Source of the DNA: Ficedula albicollis
Taxonomy: Eukaryota > Chordata > Aves > Passeriformes > Muscicapidae
Assembly (NCBI RefSeq): GCF_000247815.1
Contig: NC_021684.1
Coordinates: 12,276,558 to 12,340,557, forward strand
Reading direction: 5' to 3'
Length of the DNA: 64,000 bases
In this document: positions 15,001-50,739 of the stretch, in pieces
Layout of the letters: every line of letters starts with the position of its first letter
Numbering within the stretch: the stretch's first letter is position 1
Translations under genes and position numbers: made by a program
Notes under the pieces: generated by a model
Seen by the model: only the letters and a program-made list of their open reading frames with translations
What the model was told of the DNA's origin: nothing
Databases searched by the model: none

Positions 15001-17305
15001 TTTACTGTGTCCTGAGCCTGGCTGTGCTTGGTCGCTGCTGATCACCAGCAAGTTGTTGCTGCCCCTGGAGTTGAATCCAATGTCAGAATAGAAAATTCAG
15101 TAGAGAAACATGAATCAAAGTTGATAGGCCTTAGGCTTATGCAGTTTGGAGAGTGACTGCTTGGGGCAGTGGATTCAAAAGAAGGAGAACAGTGGTGGTG
15201 CTTCTCCTGTGAGTGCTCTGCCCTGCTCAGCTATTCACTAAAGCTGTGGGTTGCTTGGGGGCTGGGGACTACTCAGCTAAAGGTGCTGGGGCCAGGAACT
15301 GCATTGAAAGGATGAAGAGTTCCCAGCAGTGTTGTATTGAGCTTTACCCAGAGCCTCCACCCTCTCTCTGCTCTGCATCAGCCCTGTTTGCTCAGGACTC
15401 CATTGTGGTTTTTTCCCTGTTTTTGCAGCCCAACACAGTATGTTTTTTTTTCCTTTTAATTCCATTTAAGTTCCCACTTTGCATCTTCACTGGCAGCAGC
15501 TCCATGAAGGTATGCTTTTCACAGCCTACTTCTTGTGCTTGTGTGGGGCTTGTCAGGGCTTACTTCGAGCTAGGGCTTTGACAGCCTCCTCTCATCCCGC
15601 ACCCCAAGCTGCAGGCGAGCGGGCAGGCTGTAGGAAGTGTAGCGGGGCAGAGTGCCGTGGATTTGGCAAGGAAGCACGACCTGCCTCCGCGGTGAACAGT
15701 GCAGGGTGAAATGCTGCAGCCAGTCTGCAGGGCTTGGTGTGGAGCAGTAGCTGGCTGCTTGACCCTGTGCCTTGGAGTGTCTCACTCCCTGAAACAAACT
15801 GAAAAACCCAAATACAAAATCTGCCCTGTAAAGAGGTGTGAGAGCCACAGGACATGGGACCTAACTGCTGCACGCCCTCGCTTACCTCTGCGCGTGACAT
15901 CTGAGATCGCTGTGCTCGGGTGCAAGTAAGTCCTGCCTTCACGGAGTTTATTTTAAATGCTAGCAGGTTTGCGAGTTCCACGTCCTAATTAGGTTGCCAA
16001 AAAGCATCGCTAATGTGTTTAGATACGTTGTTGCCTGTTTTTTGCCCTCTGGCTTCTCTTTATTATCAGACACAGTAAACAGCGGCCTGGTTGGCTGCCT
16101 CGGCATCGCTTGCTGTTTATAGGCCTCCCACCATATCCTCTTGCTGCTGTTTCCGGACCAAAGCTGTTGGCTGTGGGTGGTTAACACTTCCATTCAGATG
16201 AGCTGTGCCAATTTATAGCCAGCCCAGGCGCTGGAAGATTAAAGAGAATTTTTTATGGGGAAGGTTCTCACTGTGCCCTTGGAGTGACCTTTGAGGAATG
16301 TCTTAATCTCTCTGGGAACCACTGGCATGTCGCAGAGGCACTACAGCAAGGATCATTTTAGGCTGGAGAGCTTGGAACAGCTGCCTCTGGGCCTCAGTCT
16401 TACTTTCCCCTGCTCCCTCAGTCTCACCTTCCTTCTGCTGCTTTTCCCCCTGCCCCTAACCAGGTGTGTGGATCAGCAGACGAGGAGAGCAGGTCCCATG
16501 GGAAGTCATGCCCTACTCTGCTCCTGTTTGCAGAGAGCAGCCGTGCTGGGAAGCAGAAGTAAAGCACTGCTCAGCTCTCCTCTTCCTGTGGATGGAGTGT
16601 TCCTTGGGGCTTTTGTCACCTTGTCTGCTCCCTCTCATCCCCCTTTCCACAGAGCTGTCTATGCTGGCACAAGCACACAAGGCTGGGGCTGGTGGAAGTG
16701 AGGGATGGTTGCAAATAGGTTTGAAGTGACTGTCCGGGCACAGCACATGTGGACAGGCTTCATCTATATGAGGAAGGGAGGGAACTGGCACAGGGACTGA
16801 TGTCAGCACCCACTTGGCCAAAGCACCACTTCGTTTATGAACTGCAGCCTTATGAGCACCATGGTAGTGGGAGAAACGGGACAGTGGAGTGTGTGAAGGA
16901 GGAAACCCCGTGGGGGCAGGAGACTGAGGCTGCAAGTGGCTCCGTGGGTTGGGTTGGATGAGGAGGCAGTGGCACCAGCTGCCATCAGCTCTGTGGGCAG
17001 AGCCTTTTGGGGCTTGCACAGCCTTAGCCACTGCAGCCCGTTGAGCACCACAGCCCTGTGTTAGTGAGAGCTGGGCTGTGGAGAGGGATGGCTGCAGTCA
17101 CTGACCTCCCCTTCTCTCTCCTAGACTGGTGTCAGCGAGTGACCGTGAGTCCCGTCTGGAGGAAGTGCGTTCTGCCTTTCTAGCAAGCTACAGCCGGACC
17201 ATCGGCCTGAAGGCCGTGCCCCCCAGCCCCTCAGGGGCCATCGGTGGCCTCCTCGAGCAGTTCGTGCGGGGCGTGGGACTGAGAGGCAGCAGCAGCACCC
17301 TCTGA
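1..17305 (+). CDS. MTMR14: MTMR14 (myotubularin-related phosphoinositide phosphatase), 3' part; 5' end outside window
   Basis: Eight coding exons can be joined in frame: 25-101, 347-383, 1836-1906, 2530-2579, 2793-2931, 5658-5834, 13786-13941 and 17125-17305 (stop TGA 17303-17305). All have AG/GT borders and matching phases, giving 295 residues. The family removes the 3-phosphate from PI3P and PI(3,5)P2 and acts in muscle calcium handling and autophagy. The catalytic Cys-x5-Arg loop should lie just upstream of base 1 and is not visible. The first exon encodes the helical segment that follows it (DGLIHTSLEPSEILYLTVAY). Later exons give the conserved serine-rich tail (SSSSSSSTHSDNFLRMGSS) and the C-terminal block SPSGAIGGLLEQFVRGVGL. 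Identity comes from recognising these blocks. The 7.95-kb intron before the penultimate exon is far larger than other introns here and contains the 9303-11974 duplication. A possible variant poly(A) signal AGTAAA lies at 17466-17471. Confidence 0.93.
2932..5657. other. MTMR14 intron, no recognised feature
   Basis: This is unique, moderately AT-rich intronic sequence. A putative continuation at 3021 (reading S-A-L-Y-S-M-D) was considered as an exon. It was dropped because the exon at 5658 joins 2931 in the correct phase and restores the conserved W-R-K-S junction. I see no RNA gene or recognisable transposon. Confidence 0.6.
5835..9302. other. Large MTMR14 intron, left part
   Basis: Intronic DNA without conserved exons. 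No CR1 tail (ATTCTATG-type repeats), poly(A)-tailed element or inverted-repeat element was recognised. A two-copy TTAGGG string near 7126-7137 is too short to mean anything. Confidence 0.55.
9303..11974. repeat. Perfect tandem duplication, 2 x 1336 bp
   Basis: Bases 9303-10638 recur as 10639-11974 at an offset of 1336, with no difference seen when compared line by line. Both copies begin TTTGATTCTTTTTCTG; the second ends at CACCATGTGT before unique sequence. It lies wholly inside an MTMR14 intron. Identical open frames of 84-135 codons occur in both copies, but none resembles a protein family. Perfect identity over noncoding DNA points either to a very recent duplication or to a false duplication made during assembly. 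Confidence 0.93.
11975..13785. other. Large MTMR14 intron, right part
   Basis: Intronic sequence up to the acceptor at 13785. No coding, RNA or repeat feature could be supported. Confidence 0.5.
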
Positions 17306-17565
17306 ACATGGCGTTCCCAGACCACTGCCTGGAAAACGGGCTGGCACGTCCCCCAGCAGAGTCCTGGGACCCTCTTTTTGGTGCGGGCACCTGCTGCACC
17401 CAGCGCCCGCCGCCAGCCCCCCCTGCCTGGGGCTGGGGGGTGCGGGGTCTTCGGCGAGTCTCTGCAGTAAATGACCCGAGCTGTGCCCTCTCCTGCCTCC
17501 TCTCTGGGCTGCGGGTGGGGGCAGCGGGGGCGGCGCGGGGGAGCCGCGCTGCCGGGGGCGCCGTT

Positions 17566-17580
17566 CGCTATAAATAGCCC
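17566..17580 (+). promoter_or_regulatory. TATA box, likely CPNE9 core promoter
   Basis: TATAAATAG occurs at 17569-17577 in GC-rich DNA (GGGGGCGGCGCGGGG just upstream). It is 264 bp after the MTMR14 stop and about 0.9 kb before the end of the first visible CPNE9 exon. A start site near 17600 would place the CPNE9 start codon inside or next to the following C run. This is inferred from position and motif only. Confidence 0.5.
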
Positions 17581-17867
17581 GGCCCACTCTTCGCGAGCGT
17601 CGGCACCGAAATAGCACCGAGCCGAACCCGGGAGGAAGCCCCCGGCGGGGCGGGATGGGAGCTGAGCCCCCTTTTGGGAATCGCGGGCGGGACGTTCCAG
17701 TGGAGCCGAGCCTTAGGAGCCGAACCCCCTGGTACCCGGTTTGGTGCCCCTGCTCTCGGCAGGGAAGGGCCGTCGTGCTGGAGATGTGCTGAGCCGCGCC
17801 GTGCCCGGGCCGTGCCCGCCCCCGGGCGCGCCTCCTCGGCGGCGCGGGAGGAGGCGGCGCGGAGCAT

Positions 17868-38119
<20,252 letters not shown>

Positions 38120-38226
38120 GCCGGTGCCGCCGGCCGCTCCCCCGCCGAATCTCAGGGCAAACGGGGCTCGGTGACCCCCACCCCGTGCAGCTGGCCTGCA
38201 CTCACGGGGGGCCGGGGGAACCGGGA

Positions 38227-39025
<799 letters not shown>

Positions 39026-39108
39026 TGTGGGGAGGTGTGGGGCCGGGCCGGGCGTGTGGGGCAGCCTTGACCCCGCGGGCAGGGGCGCGCGGTTGCTCCC
39101 CGACCCCC

Positions 39109-39281
39109 ATGAAGTTGCGGGACGCCCCGTCCGCCTGCCCGTCCCTGTGGCGCTGCCTGCCTTGCCCGCCGGCCGAGCTGCGCCTGGACCTGGTGCTCTC
39201 CTCGGGACAGAGCTTTCGGTGAGGCATCCCGCAGGTCTCGGGCGTCCCCCGGCCCGGCCCGGCGCGTCCGAGCGGGCCCCG

Positions 39282-39325
<44 letters not shown>

Positions 39326-40643
39326 GCCCCGACCCCCCGTGTGCGGCAGGTGGTGGGAGAGCAGCCCGGGGGCCTGGACGGGTGTGCTGGGGGGCCGCGT
39401 CTGGACGCTGCGGCAGGACGGGGATCGGCTCTGGTACACGGTGTACGGCGAGGAGGAGGAGGAGCGGGATGGGTGCCCCGCCAAAGCAGCGAAGCTGGAC
39501 GCCGCAGAGACGGACCGGATCCTGCGTGACTACTTCCAGCTGGATGTGGGGCTGTCGGCCCTGTATCGTGCCTGGGGGGCGGCCGACCCCCTGTTCCACA
39601 AGGTGGCCAAGGACTTCCCAGGTGAGGTGGCCCCACGGAGCTTCAAGGGATGGCCATAGCACCTGCCCGACGTCTCCTCACCGCATCCTGCCTGCAGGGG
39701 TGCGGGTGCTGCGGCAGGACCCCGTCGAGTGCCTCTTCTCCTTCATCTGCACCTCCAACAACCACATTTCCCGCATCACTGCCATGATCGAGCGCCTCTG
39801 CCAGGCCTTCGGCCGCCGCCTCTGCTGCCTCGATTCCCGGCCCTTCCATGCCTTCCCATCCCTCTCGGCGCTCACAGGTCCAGCACCACCCCGCTGCTGC
39901 CGCTGTCACCTTGCCACGGCCTCGCCTGTGCTCACTCACGTCCCTCTGCTGTGCCCCTGCAGGCGCTGATGCCGAGGCCCGGCTGCGGGCGCTGGGCTTT
40001 GGGTACCGGGCCAAGTTTGTCAGCGGGAGTGCACGGGCCATCGCCGACGGGCTCGGCCCCGAGGGCCTGTGCCAGCTCCGCACCGCGCCCTATGCCGAGG
40101 CCAGGAAGGTGCTGTGTGCCCTGCCTGGTGTAGGTGCCAAGGTGGGTGCCAGGACACGGGTGGGACAGGGTGCAGAAACCAGCACTGGGAGCTCACTGGG
40201 TGCTGCTGGTGACAGGTGGCCGATTGTGTCTGCCTGCTGTCCCTGGACAAGGCGGAGGCGGTGCCGGTGGACACCCACGTCTGGCACATCGCACGGCAGC
40301 GCTACGGCGTGGCCCTGAGCGGCAAGAGCCTCACCCCCCGGGCCTACCAGGAGATCGGTGAGGGCAGGGCTGGATCGTGACGTGGGACTCTCAGGGATGG
40401 TGGATGGTGCATGTGTACCCCTACACTGGCGTTCACCCTCTCTCCACAGGTGACTTCTTCCGGGGGCTGTGGGGTGCTCATGCTGGCTGGGCACAGGCAG
40501 TGAGTACCCCCCTTCCTGGCACCTTTGCCCCCCACCCCAGCCATGTCCACCCCATTATCTCCCCACTGCAGGTCCTGTTCTGTGCTGACCTCCGCAAGGG
40601 CCAGAAGCCAGCCAGCAGCCAGCATCAGGCCTGGGAGACCTGA
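39109..40643 (+). CDS. OGG1: OGG1 (8-oxoguanine DNA glycosylase), complete
   Basis: OGG1 excises 8-oxoguanine opposite C in base-excision repair and nicks by beta-elimination. Exons 39109-39218, 39350-39621, 39698-39877, 39963-40141, 40216-40357, 40450-40499 and 40572-40643 join in frame to 334 aa (human alpha form 345). The N-terminal OGG domain shows [15 protein letters not shown]; the core shows [20 protein letters not shown]. The helix-hairpin-helix motif [11 protein letters not shown] carries the catalytic lysine (K247, equivalent to human K249), and [11 protein letters not shown] carries the catalytic aspartate (D266, human D268). The Gly/Pro-Asp signature is therefore intact and the enzyme should be active. 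The start MKLRDA is the first in-frame ATG after the C run. It lacks the longer N-terminus of human OGG1, so the mitochondrial-targeting part is uncertain. A 41-nt C run lies in intron 1. Confidence 0.96.
39283..39323. repeat. Poly-C run, 41 nt, in OGG1 intron 1
   Basis: The shortest of the C runs, flanked on both sides by GGGCCCCGACCCCC. That duplicated flank suggests the run joins two ends of the same GC-rich segment. Confidence 0.9.
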
Positions 40644-40875
40644 GGCAGGAACAGCTATGGGGGTGGGCCCTCTAGGGACACTCCAGGAGGAACAGTGACT
40701 TGAGTGGGACACTGCAGCTGCTGCCAGCAGCTGGAGGAGTGTGGGCAGCTGCCTGTTGCCTGCCCACTGTGTGCATGGGGCAAGCTGCTGCCCTGGGCAG
40801 TGAAGCTTGGGGGGGTCAGGGCTGCATCCAGTTCCCTCAGTGCAGAGCTGAGCCAAGCACCTTTGGCTTCTTGCC

Positions 40876-40881
40876 TTTATT
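40876..40881 (-). terminator. CAMK1 poly(A) signal (AATAAA on - strand)
   Basis: TTTATT on the + strand in TGCCTTTATTACAAG. It is the nearest downstream AATAAA for the minus-strand CAMK1 transcript, about 470 bp past its likely stop. Confidence 0.7.
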
Positions 40882-40887
40882 ACAAGC

Positions 40888-40893
40888 AATAAA
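40888..40893 (+). terminator. OGG1 poly(A) signal AATAAA
   Basis: AATAAA in CAAGCAATAAAATAG, 244 bp after the OGG1 stop. It gives OGG1 a 3' UTR of about 265 nt. Confidence 0.8.
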
Positions 40894-41347
40894 ATAGAAA
40901 CATCCATTTGGAAAATTGTCCTTGAACATGCTGGGGTTGGGGGTGTGGGACAGTGCCAGGCCAGGCGTGGAGGGAGGGAGGGGTATGGGAAGGAGTCTGG
41001 GACAAAGCCCCAAGCTGGGGGCCTCTGTGGTGTGCTCCTGCCCCAATGCAGAACGCTGCCATGAGGCTGCAGTGGGGGCAGCTCCACATAACCAGGACAA
41101 GCTGAGCAGGGTGCCTCCACACTGTTTCCCCCACTCCTGCACTGCAGAGCCCCCCACCCCACATGGTGCCCACGGGGGGCTGCATTCCCCTGGGCCCACT
41201 TGGAGGCAGCTATGTGGGGCCATGCTCAGTCTGGTGGGAGACGCTGAGCTCTGCTTGTGGGTAGGCGCCCACACTCTGACCCTGCAGGGAGGAACAAGGT
41301 CAGATCTTGGGGGCAGCCCTGAGGGGTGTGGGATGGGGATAGGGGGT

Positions 41348-43943
<2,596 letters not shown>

Positions 43944-44233
43944 GGTGCCCTGTGGGGCCACCCACTCCCACCTGTGACACGAGTGGGGACAGGCTGTCAG
44001 CGTGCTGGGATGGCACGGGGACACGGGGGTGACAGGGTGCTACGGGGAGGTGGTTGTCACCGTAGGGTGATGGGAACAAGCTGTGTCGACGCAGGAGTTT
44101 TGGCGCAGATTGCTTCAGTGGGGAACCATGCTGGGACACCCCCGATGCCCGCCCATGGGGCGGGTGCGGGGCGGGCAGGCAGCAGGAGGGCTCCAGACAC
44201 ACGCGTGGGTGCAGGGGGGGTCCCCACCGCCAT

Positions 44234-44843
<610 letters not shown>

Positions 44844-45025
44844 CCGGCATCTGTTTGTAGAGATGCGAGGACATTCCTTAGGTAGACACGCGTGGAGCTG
44901 CAGGATAGACCCAGCCCCGCCACTCCTTGCTCCCCTCTCCAGACTGAACCCACCCCCCAGCCGGGCAGGGCTGTCCCCCATGACGCCCCCAATCCTCACC
45001 ACACCATCACCTGTGCACGGCTGCC

Positions 45026-45031
45026 TTTATT
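45026..45031 (-). terminator. TADA3 poly(A) signal (AATAAA on - strand)
   Basis: TTTATT on the + strand (GGCTGCCTTTATTGCCC), about 495 bp beyond the TADA3 stop in the direction of transcription. Confidence 0.7.
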
Positions 45032-45525
45032 GCCCGTGCTCGCACCAATAGAAAACACCGGTACATGGAGAGCTCGGCCACTCATCCACCCACTGGGCCC
45101 CCCACCCCTCCAGCCCTTTCCCCTCCCCACTCCCCCCTAGTTCAGCCGTGGGGGCTGGGATCTCCCACTGCCCCGCATCACAGAGAGGGACAGGGGACCG
45201 TGGGAACCACACCAGCACATCTGGCCCCTGCAGTGACCTGGCTGATGTCACCCAAAAAAACGGAAGTGCATGGGGGACATGGGAGTGGAAGCCACCAGCT
45301 GGGGTGGGGGCGCTCAAGGGAAGGACCTCTGCGACTCCACAGGGTGCCCAGCTTGGGTCAGTGACAGCCCCACGCAGGGAGGGGACAGCAACTGGACTCC
45401 TTCATCGGAGCAGGGAGGCTGAGCAGACTCAGGGCGTGGGGGAGGCTGTGCCAGTTCCACCTAGTGGTGGCAGAGCAGCCCCCTGCAGGTGAGGTCCACA
45501 CAGAGTGGGAGGTCCTTGATCGCTG

Positions 45526-47735
45526 CTACCCATCCAGCAACTTGAGGATGCTCTCCCGCTCCTTCAGGGTCTTCCAGGCCTGGTCCTTCTCCTTTTTGGT
45601 GGGTGTGCGCTTCTTCTGCCGAGCAGCCATGATCTTGCGGAATGCATCCATCACCTCGTTGTCAGCCATGCGGACACGCTGCCGCAGCTCCTGCCGGTGC
45701 AGCTCCTCCTTGGCCAGCCTGGGGAGCACAGGGGCTTGTCAGGCCCTGCCTGGCAGCCCCCTTCCTGCACCCAGCCCAGCCCACTCGCTCTCACCGCAGC
45801 AGCTCGTGCTTCTTGGTGCGGTTGTGTGCGCTGAGTGCCTTCAGCTCTGCCTGCCTCTTTCGTAACTCAGCCAACACCTCATCCTCCGAGTCCTCTGCTG
45901 GACGGTCCTCTGACTCCAGCAGGCCCTGGGCCACCAGCTCCTCCTTGATCCGCCCCTCCAGTGACTTGGTGTGGGGGACACTGCCAGGGTGGAGAGTGGC
46001 TGCTGCCCACCACACACACGCCCTTTGCCCCGTGTGACTCATAGTGCAGGGAGCCAGCAGTGTGCTCGGTGCACCCAAGGCAGTGCTGAGCTCTGGGCTC
46101 GCCTCAGCTGCTCACCTGAAAGGCTTGTTCTGGCTGCGGGGAGATGTGCCAGCACCGTCGGCTCCCGAGTCCTTGCCAGTGATCTCAGGGATGGGGGAGT
46201 CCTCAACAGGGGAGATGATGTTCTCCTAGCAAAGGGAGCACGAGGGAAGGGTTACTGTGGTTACCTGGGTCTTGGCAGCAATGCCCCACAGTGCCAGGCC
46301 ACCATGGCATGGCGCCGTTGGAGCCCCTCACCTCCACAAGGGCCTGCAGGAGACGCTGTGTCAGGGGACCAAAGGGACACCCATCCTCTGGCTGCTCATG
46401 CTGGGCTTCTGACTTCTTCAGGAGGGCATCAACATCTGGGAGGAAGCAGGAGAGGGAAAAAGCAACCCCAAAGGCACAGAGATGAGCAGTGAGGCAGGGC
46501 AACCTCAGCCTTTCTTGGGCTTGGCTCCACTGGGCACAAGCACTCCCAGCCTGTCTGGGCAAAGGCAGGGGTGGGATTGGGGCACCTTTAGTGTCCAGCT
46601 CAGTCAGCGGCCCCAGGACACCTTTCTTCTTGTCAGCAGCAGCTGCTGCCCGGGCTCCATCCTTCTGCTCCTCCAGCAGGTCCTCTTGTGCCCAGCGCTG
46701 GGAGTAATGCTTCCCCAGGGGTGGAATCTGCAAGAGCAAGGCTCAGCACAGCTCCTGGAGCCTCTGCCTTGCCTCTACCTCCCCAGTGCCACGGCAGCAT
46801 CCCAGGCAGGAATAGTCACTGAGAGGTGCCAGAGGGGATGGGGAGAGAGGGCAGAGGAAGGAACTTAGGAGCTTTTCACCTTGTAATGCTCAGCCTCATC
46901 CTCCGGCGGCTTGAGCAGCTCCTCCAGGACTCTGACCTCCTCGTTGGTGAGATCAGCACAGTACGGCTCCACTGATGCCCAGAACCTGCGAGGATGGATG
47001 AACTGTGAGAGGGAGCTGCAGGGGAGCACGTGGAAGGTGACACACGTCCTCTTTCTGCCTGTGGCAACTCTTCTCTCAGGCTAGAGGCAGCCCTTGTGCC
47101 CTGTGCTCCAAGGAAAGAGAAAGATGATCCCAGTGCCTCCCAACACCCACACACCTGTTCGGAGCATCATTTTTGGGGATGCGGGGCACATCAATGGGAT
47201 CATCCTGGAACTCATATTCCTGGATCTTGGGCTGCAGGTTCTTGGACTTGGGCCGGCCAGGCCCAGGCCCAGTCCCATGGCCCCCTTTGCCCTCCAGCTT
47301 CTGCTTCTTGGGCTTCCCATGTTTTACAGATGTGCCCACATCGTGGTCCTTGCTCAGCTTCAGGAACCGCCGGTCGCCCTTCTTATCCTGCCAATCCGTC
47401 AGGATCTGGAAGACAGTGATGTCCCTTCAGGTCCTGCACCCACCGCTGGGCAGGGGCAGACCAGAGGCAGCCCCTTGGTGGAAAGCAGCCACACAGAGTC
47501 TGTCCCTGACCCAGCGTGGCTCCAGCACCTGTGTCTCAGCCTCCAGGACGCGAAGGCGGCGGCTGGCAGAGGACAGCAGCGTCTCCAGCTCCAGCTGCAG
47601 CGTGTCCAGCTCCTCGATGCCGATGCCATCGTCCTCCGAGCGGGCCAGCACGGCCGTGTACCGGGGACACACTTTCACGTGGTCCACCGACTTGAAGTCA
47701 TGGAACTGCAGCGGGCAGTCCTTCAGCTCGCTCAT
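45526..47735 (-). CDS. TADA3: TADA3 (transcriptional adaptor 3, SAGA/ATAC subunit), complete
   Basis: TADA3 is the adaptor that couples GCN5/PCAF acetyltransferase to TADA2 in the SAGA and ATAC complexes. Minus-strand exons: 47529-47735, 47155-47405, 46880-46985, 46586-46727, 46332-46435, 46116-46225, 45795-45980 and 45526-45718. The phases close exactly and give 432 aa, the same length as human. The start MSELKDCPLQFHDFKSVDH is the first ATG. The N-terminus contains a predicted coiled coil (LDTLQLELETLLSSASRRL), then a basic linker (KPKKQKLEGKGG). The acidic-charged middle has EEVRVLEELLKPPEDE. The C-terminal Ada3 domain has RIKEELVAQGLLES, then ELRKRQAELKALSAHNRTKK and a closing K/R-rich helix. 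It is head-to-head with ARPC4 across a C run, so the two probably share a CpG-island promoter. Confidence 0.97.
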
Positions 47736-47944
47736 GGCGGGGGGGACCGCGCACCGACTGGGCTCTGGGGGACCGATGGGCGCACGGGGGAGCCGGGGAC
47801 AGGGGAAGCCGGCAGGGAAGGGAGTAGAGTGGGGGGCTACGGAGGGTCGGAGGGCATCGGGGCTCTCTGGAACCCGGGGCGAGGGATCACCGGGGCGCTG
47901 AGAGGAACGTGGGGAGAATCACCGGGGCGCTGAGGGAACAAGGC

Positions 47945-48823
<879 letters not shown>

Positions 48824-48952
48824 ACGTACCAAGCGCGGTAGGGCGCGGGGGGAGCTGTGCGAAGTCTCGGCGCCGCCACCCGGTTCAATACCGCGGGGGG
48901 GCCAGGCCGCAGGGCGGGAGCCTCCTGCCGCCCCCCCTCCCTCTCGCCGCAG

Positions 48953-49096
<144 letters not shown>

Positions 49097-49276
49097 GCGG
49101 GGGGTGTCCCGTGAGGGGCAGTGGCAGCGGGGAGGCTGGGGACGCTCGGAACCGGGGCCGGCGGAGCGAGCGGAGCTGAGGGGGCTGCGGGCTGCTGGTC
49201 GAGGGCTGGGGCAGGGGGCGAGACCCGACCCCCGCACTGTGGTCGGGGGTCTGACGCCGCTGCCGTGTCCCCGCAG

Positions 49277-50739
49277 ACTGCCACGCTGCGCCCGTACCTG
49301 AATGCGGTGCGCGCCACGCTGCAGGCCGCGCTGTGCCTGGAGAACTTCTCCTCGCAGGTGGTGGAGCGGCACAACAAGCCCGAGGTGGAAGTCAGGTACG
49401 GGGCGGGAGGGGACACGAGGGGAGCCCTGCGGAGCCCTGGTTGCCCGCCCTGGGGGCCGCTGGCCCGTTCCTGCTGTGCGTTGGGCACCCCCAGCCCTTA
49501 GGCAGCGGGCCGGTGCCGGCAGGGAGCCGGGGAGCTGCAGGAAGGAGGAAGGGGATCTAGCGTGGGACCGAGGGAGCGTCTGCCCTGAGGAGGAACATAT
49601 TCGGGACGCGGGAACATCCTGTAGCAAAGCCCCCACATCCCCGTGATCCTTGCGGCTGCCCTTCCCTGTTTCCCACCAGTAAATGCTTCCTTCTGAGTCA
49701 TTCCTGCCCTCCCTCTGTTCGCAGGAGCAGCAAAGAGCTGCTGTTGCAGCCAGTGATCATCAGCAGGAACGAGAAGGAGAAGGTTCTCATCGAGGGCTCC
49801 ATTAACTCCGTGCGCGTCAGCATCGCAGTGAAGCAGGTGAGGGGGGGTTTGGGCAGGGGATTGGCAGCTCAGCCTGTGGGGAAGCCTCACTTCCCTTTTC
49901 TCTCTCCAGGCTGATGAGATCGAGAAGATCTTGTGCCACAAATTCATGCGCTTTATGATGATGAGGGCTGAGAACTTCTTTATCCTGCGCAGGAAGCCTG
50001 TGGAGGTGAGGTGACAGGGAGGGGACAAAGCAACTCCTGGCTCCACTCCTGGCACTGGGAGGGTGTCCAGTGCAGAACTGGGATATGAGTTTGCATGGCC
50101 AGTGATTTGGGTGCTAAACCCTTGAGTGCTTCTCTCTTGTGCAGGGTTATGACATCAGCTTCTTGATCACGAACTTCCACACGGAGCAGATGTACAAGCA
50201 CAAGCTGGTGGACTTTGTCATCCACTTCATGGAGGAGATCGATAAGGAAATCAGCGAGATGAAACTCTCTGTCAATGCAAGGGCCCGCATCGTGGCAGAG
50301 GAGTTCCTTAAGAATGTGAGACTCTGAAATGGGAAGAGGGGTCTCTGATTTTGGGAGTGGGGTGTGGGGTCAAAACCAGTGTGGCCCTTGTTCCCAGAGC
50401 CCCCTGTCTCATTAGTAAGGACGGGGTGACATCCTGCCCAAGGAACCTATTGGGGACATGGAAAGGATGCCAAAGGCACTTGTATCCCCTTTGCTCATGC
50501 AGTGCCAGCTTTTGAGACCCCCAGAGCTTGCTCAGTGGCAGCAGTCTTGGGGGATGAGACCCTTTTGGTGGGTGCTGAGGTGGATGTACAGTGCTTGGGG
50601 AGGCAGCAGGAGAAGCTGAGCGTGAATCCCTGTGAGCATTGGCCACCCTCAGCCTCCATCCCCGTGCCAGGAGGGTGGTGAGGGTTCTCGGGGCACTGTT
50701 AGCAGGGACTAACAGCATTGTGTTCCTCTCCAGTTTTAG
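49277..50739 (+). CDS. ARPC4: ARPC4 (Arp2/3 complex 20-kDa subunit), start codon lost
   Basis: ARPC4 forms the structural core of the Arp2/3 complex with ARPC2 and is needed for branched-actin nucleation. Exons 49277-49395, 49725-49836, 49910-50005, 50145-50315 and 50734-50739 (TTT TAG) join to 167 residues from T-A-T-L-R-P-Y. With the initiator methionine the total would be 168 aa, the known length of the family. Exon 1 thus contributes only ATG and is missing in a C run. Conserved blocks: [38 protein letters not shown] and [19 protein letters not shown]. Reading through the last intron instead would end in N-V-R-L-stop. The canonical K-N-F terminus needs the 6-base exon at 50734, which is preceded by CCTCTCCAG. 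Exons 3 to 6 are repeated downstream. Confidence 0.95.

Larger units (their letters stand above)
40644..41347. other. Converging 3' UTRs of OGG1 (+) and CAMK1 (-)
   Basis: Non-coding. Two canonical poly(A) signals in opposite directions lie here only 6 bases apart, so the transcripts should overlap by a few dozen bases. The CAMK1 C-terminal exons seen in mammals could also lie in 40900-41340, but no convincing candidate was found. Confidence 0.7.

Noticed and set aside
40900..41340. Candidate 3' coding exons of CAMK1 on the minus strand (after CCCCTCAG or CCCTGCAG)
   Set aside because: Neither candidate gives a convincing match to the known C-terminus in the required phase.
50316..50327. ARPC4 ending by read-through as N-V-R-L-stop
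   Set aside because: The conserved K-N-F terminus is recovered by splicing to the 6-base exon TTTTAG after CCTCTCCAG at 50733.
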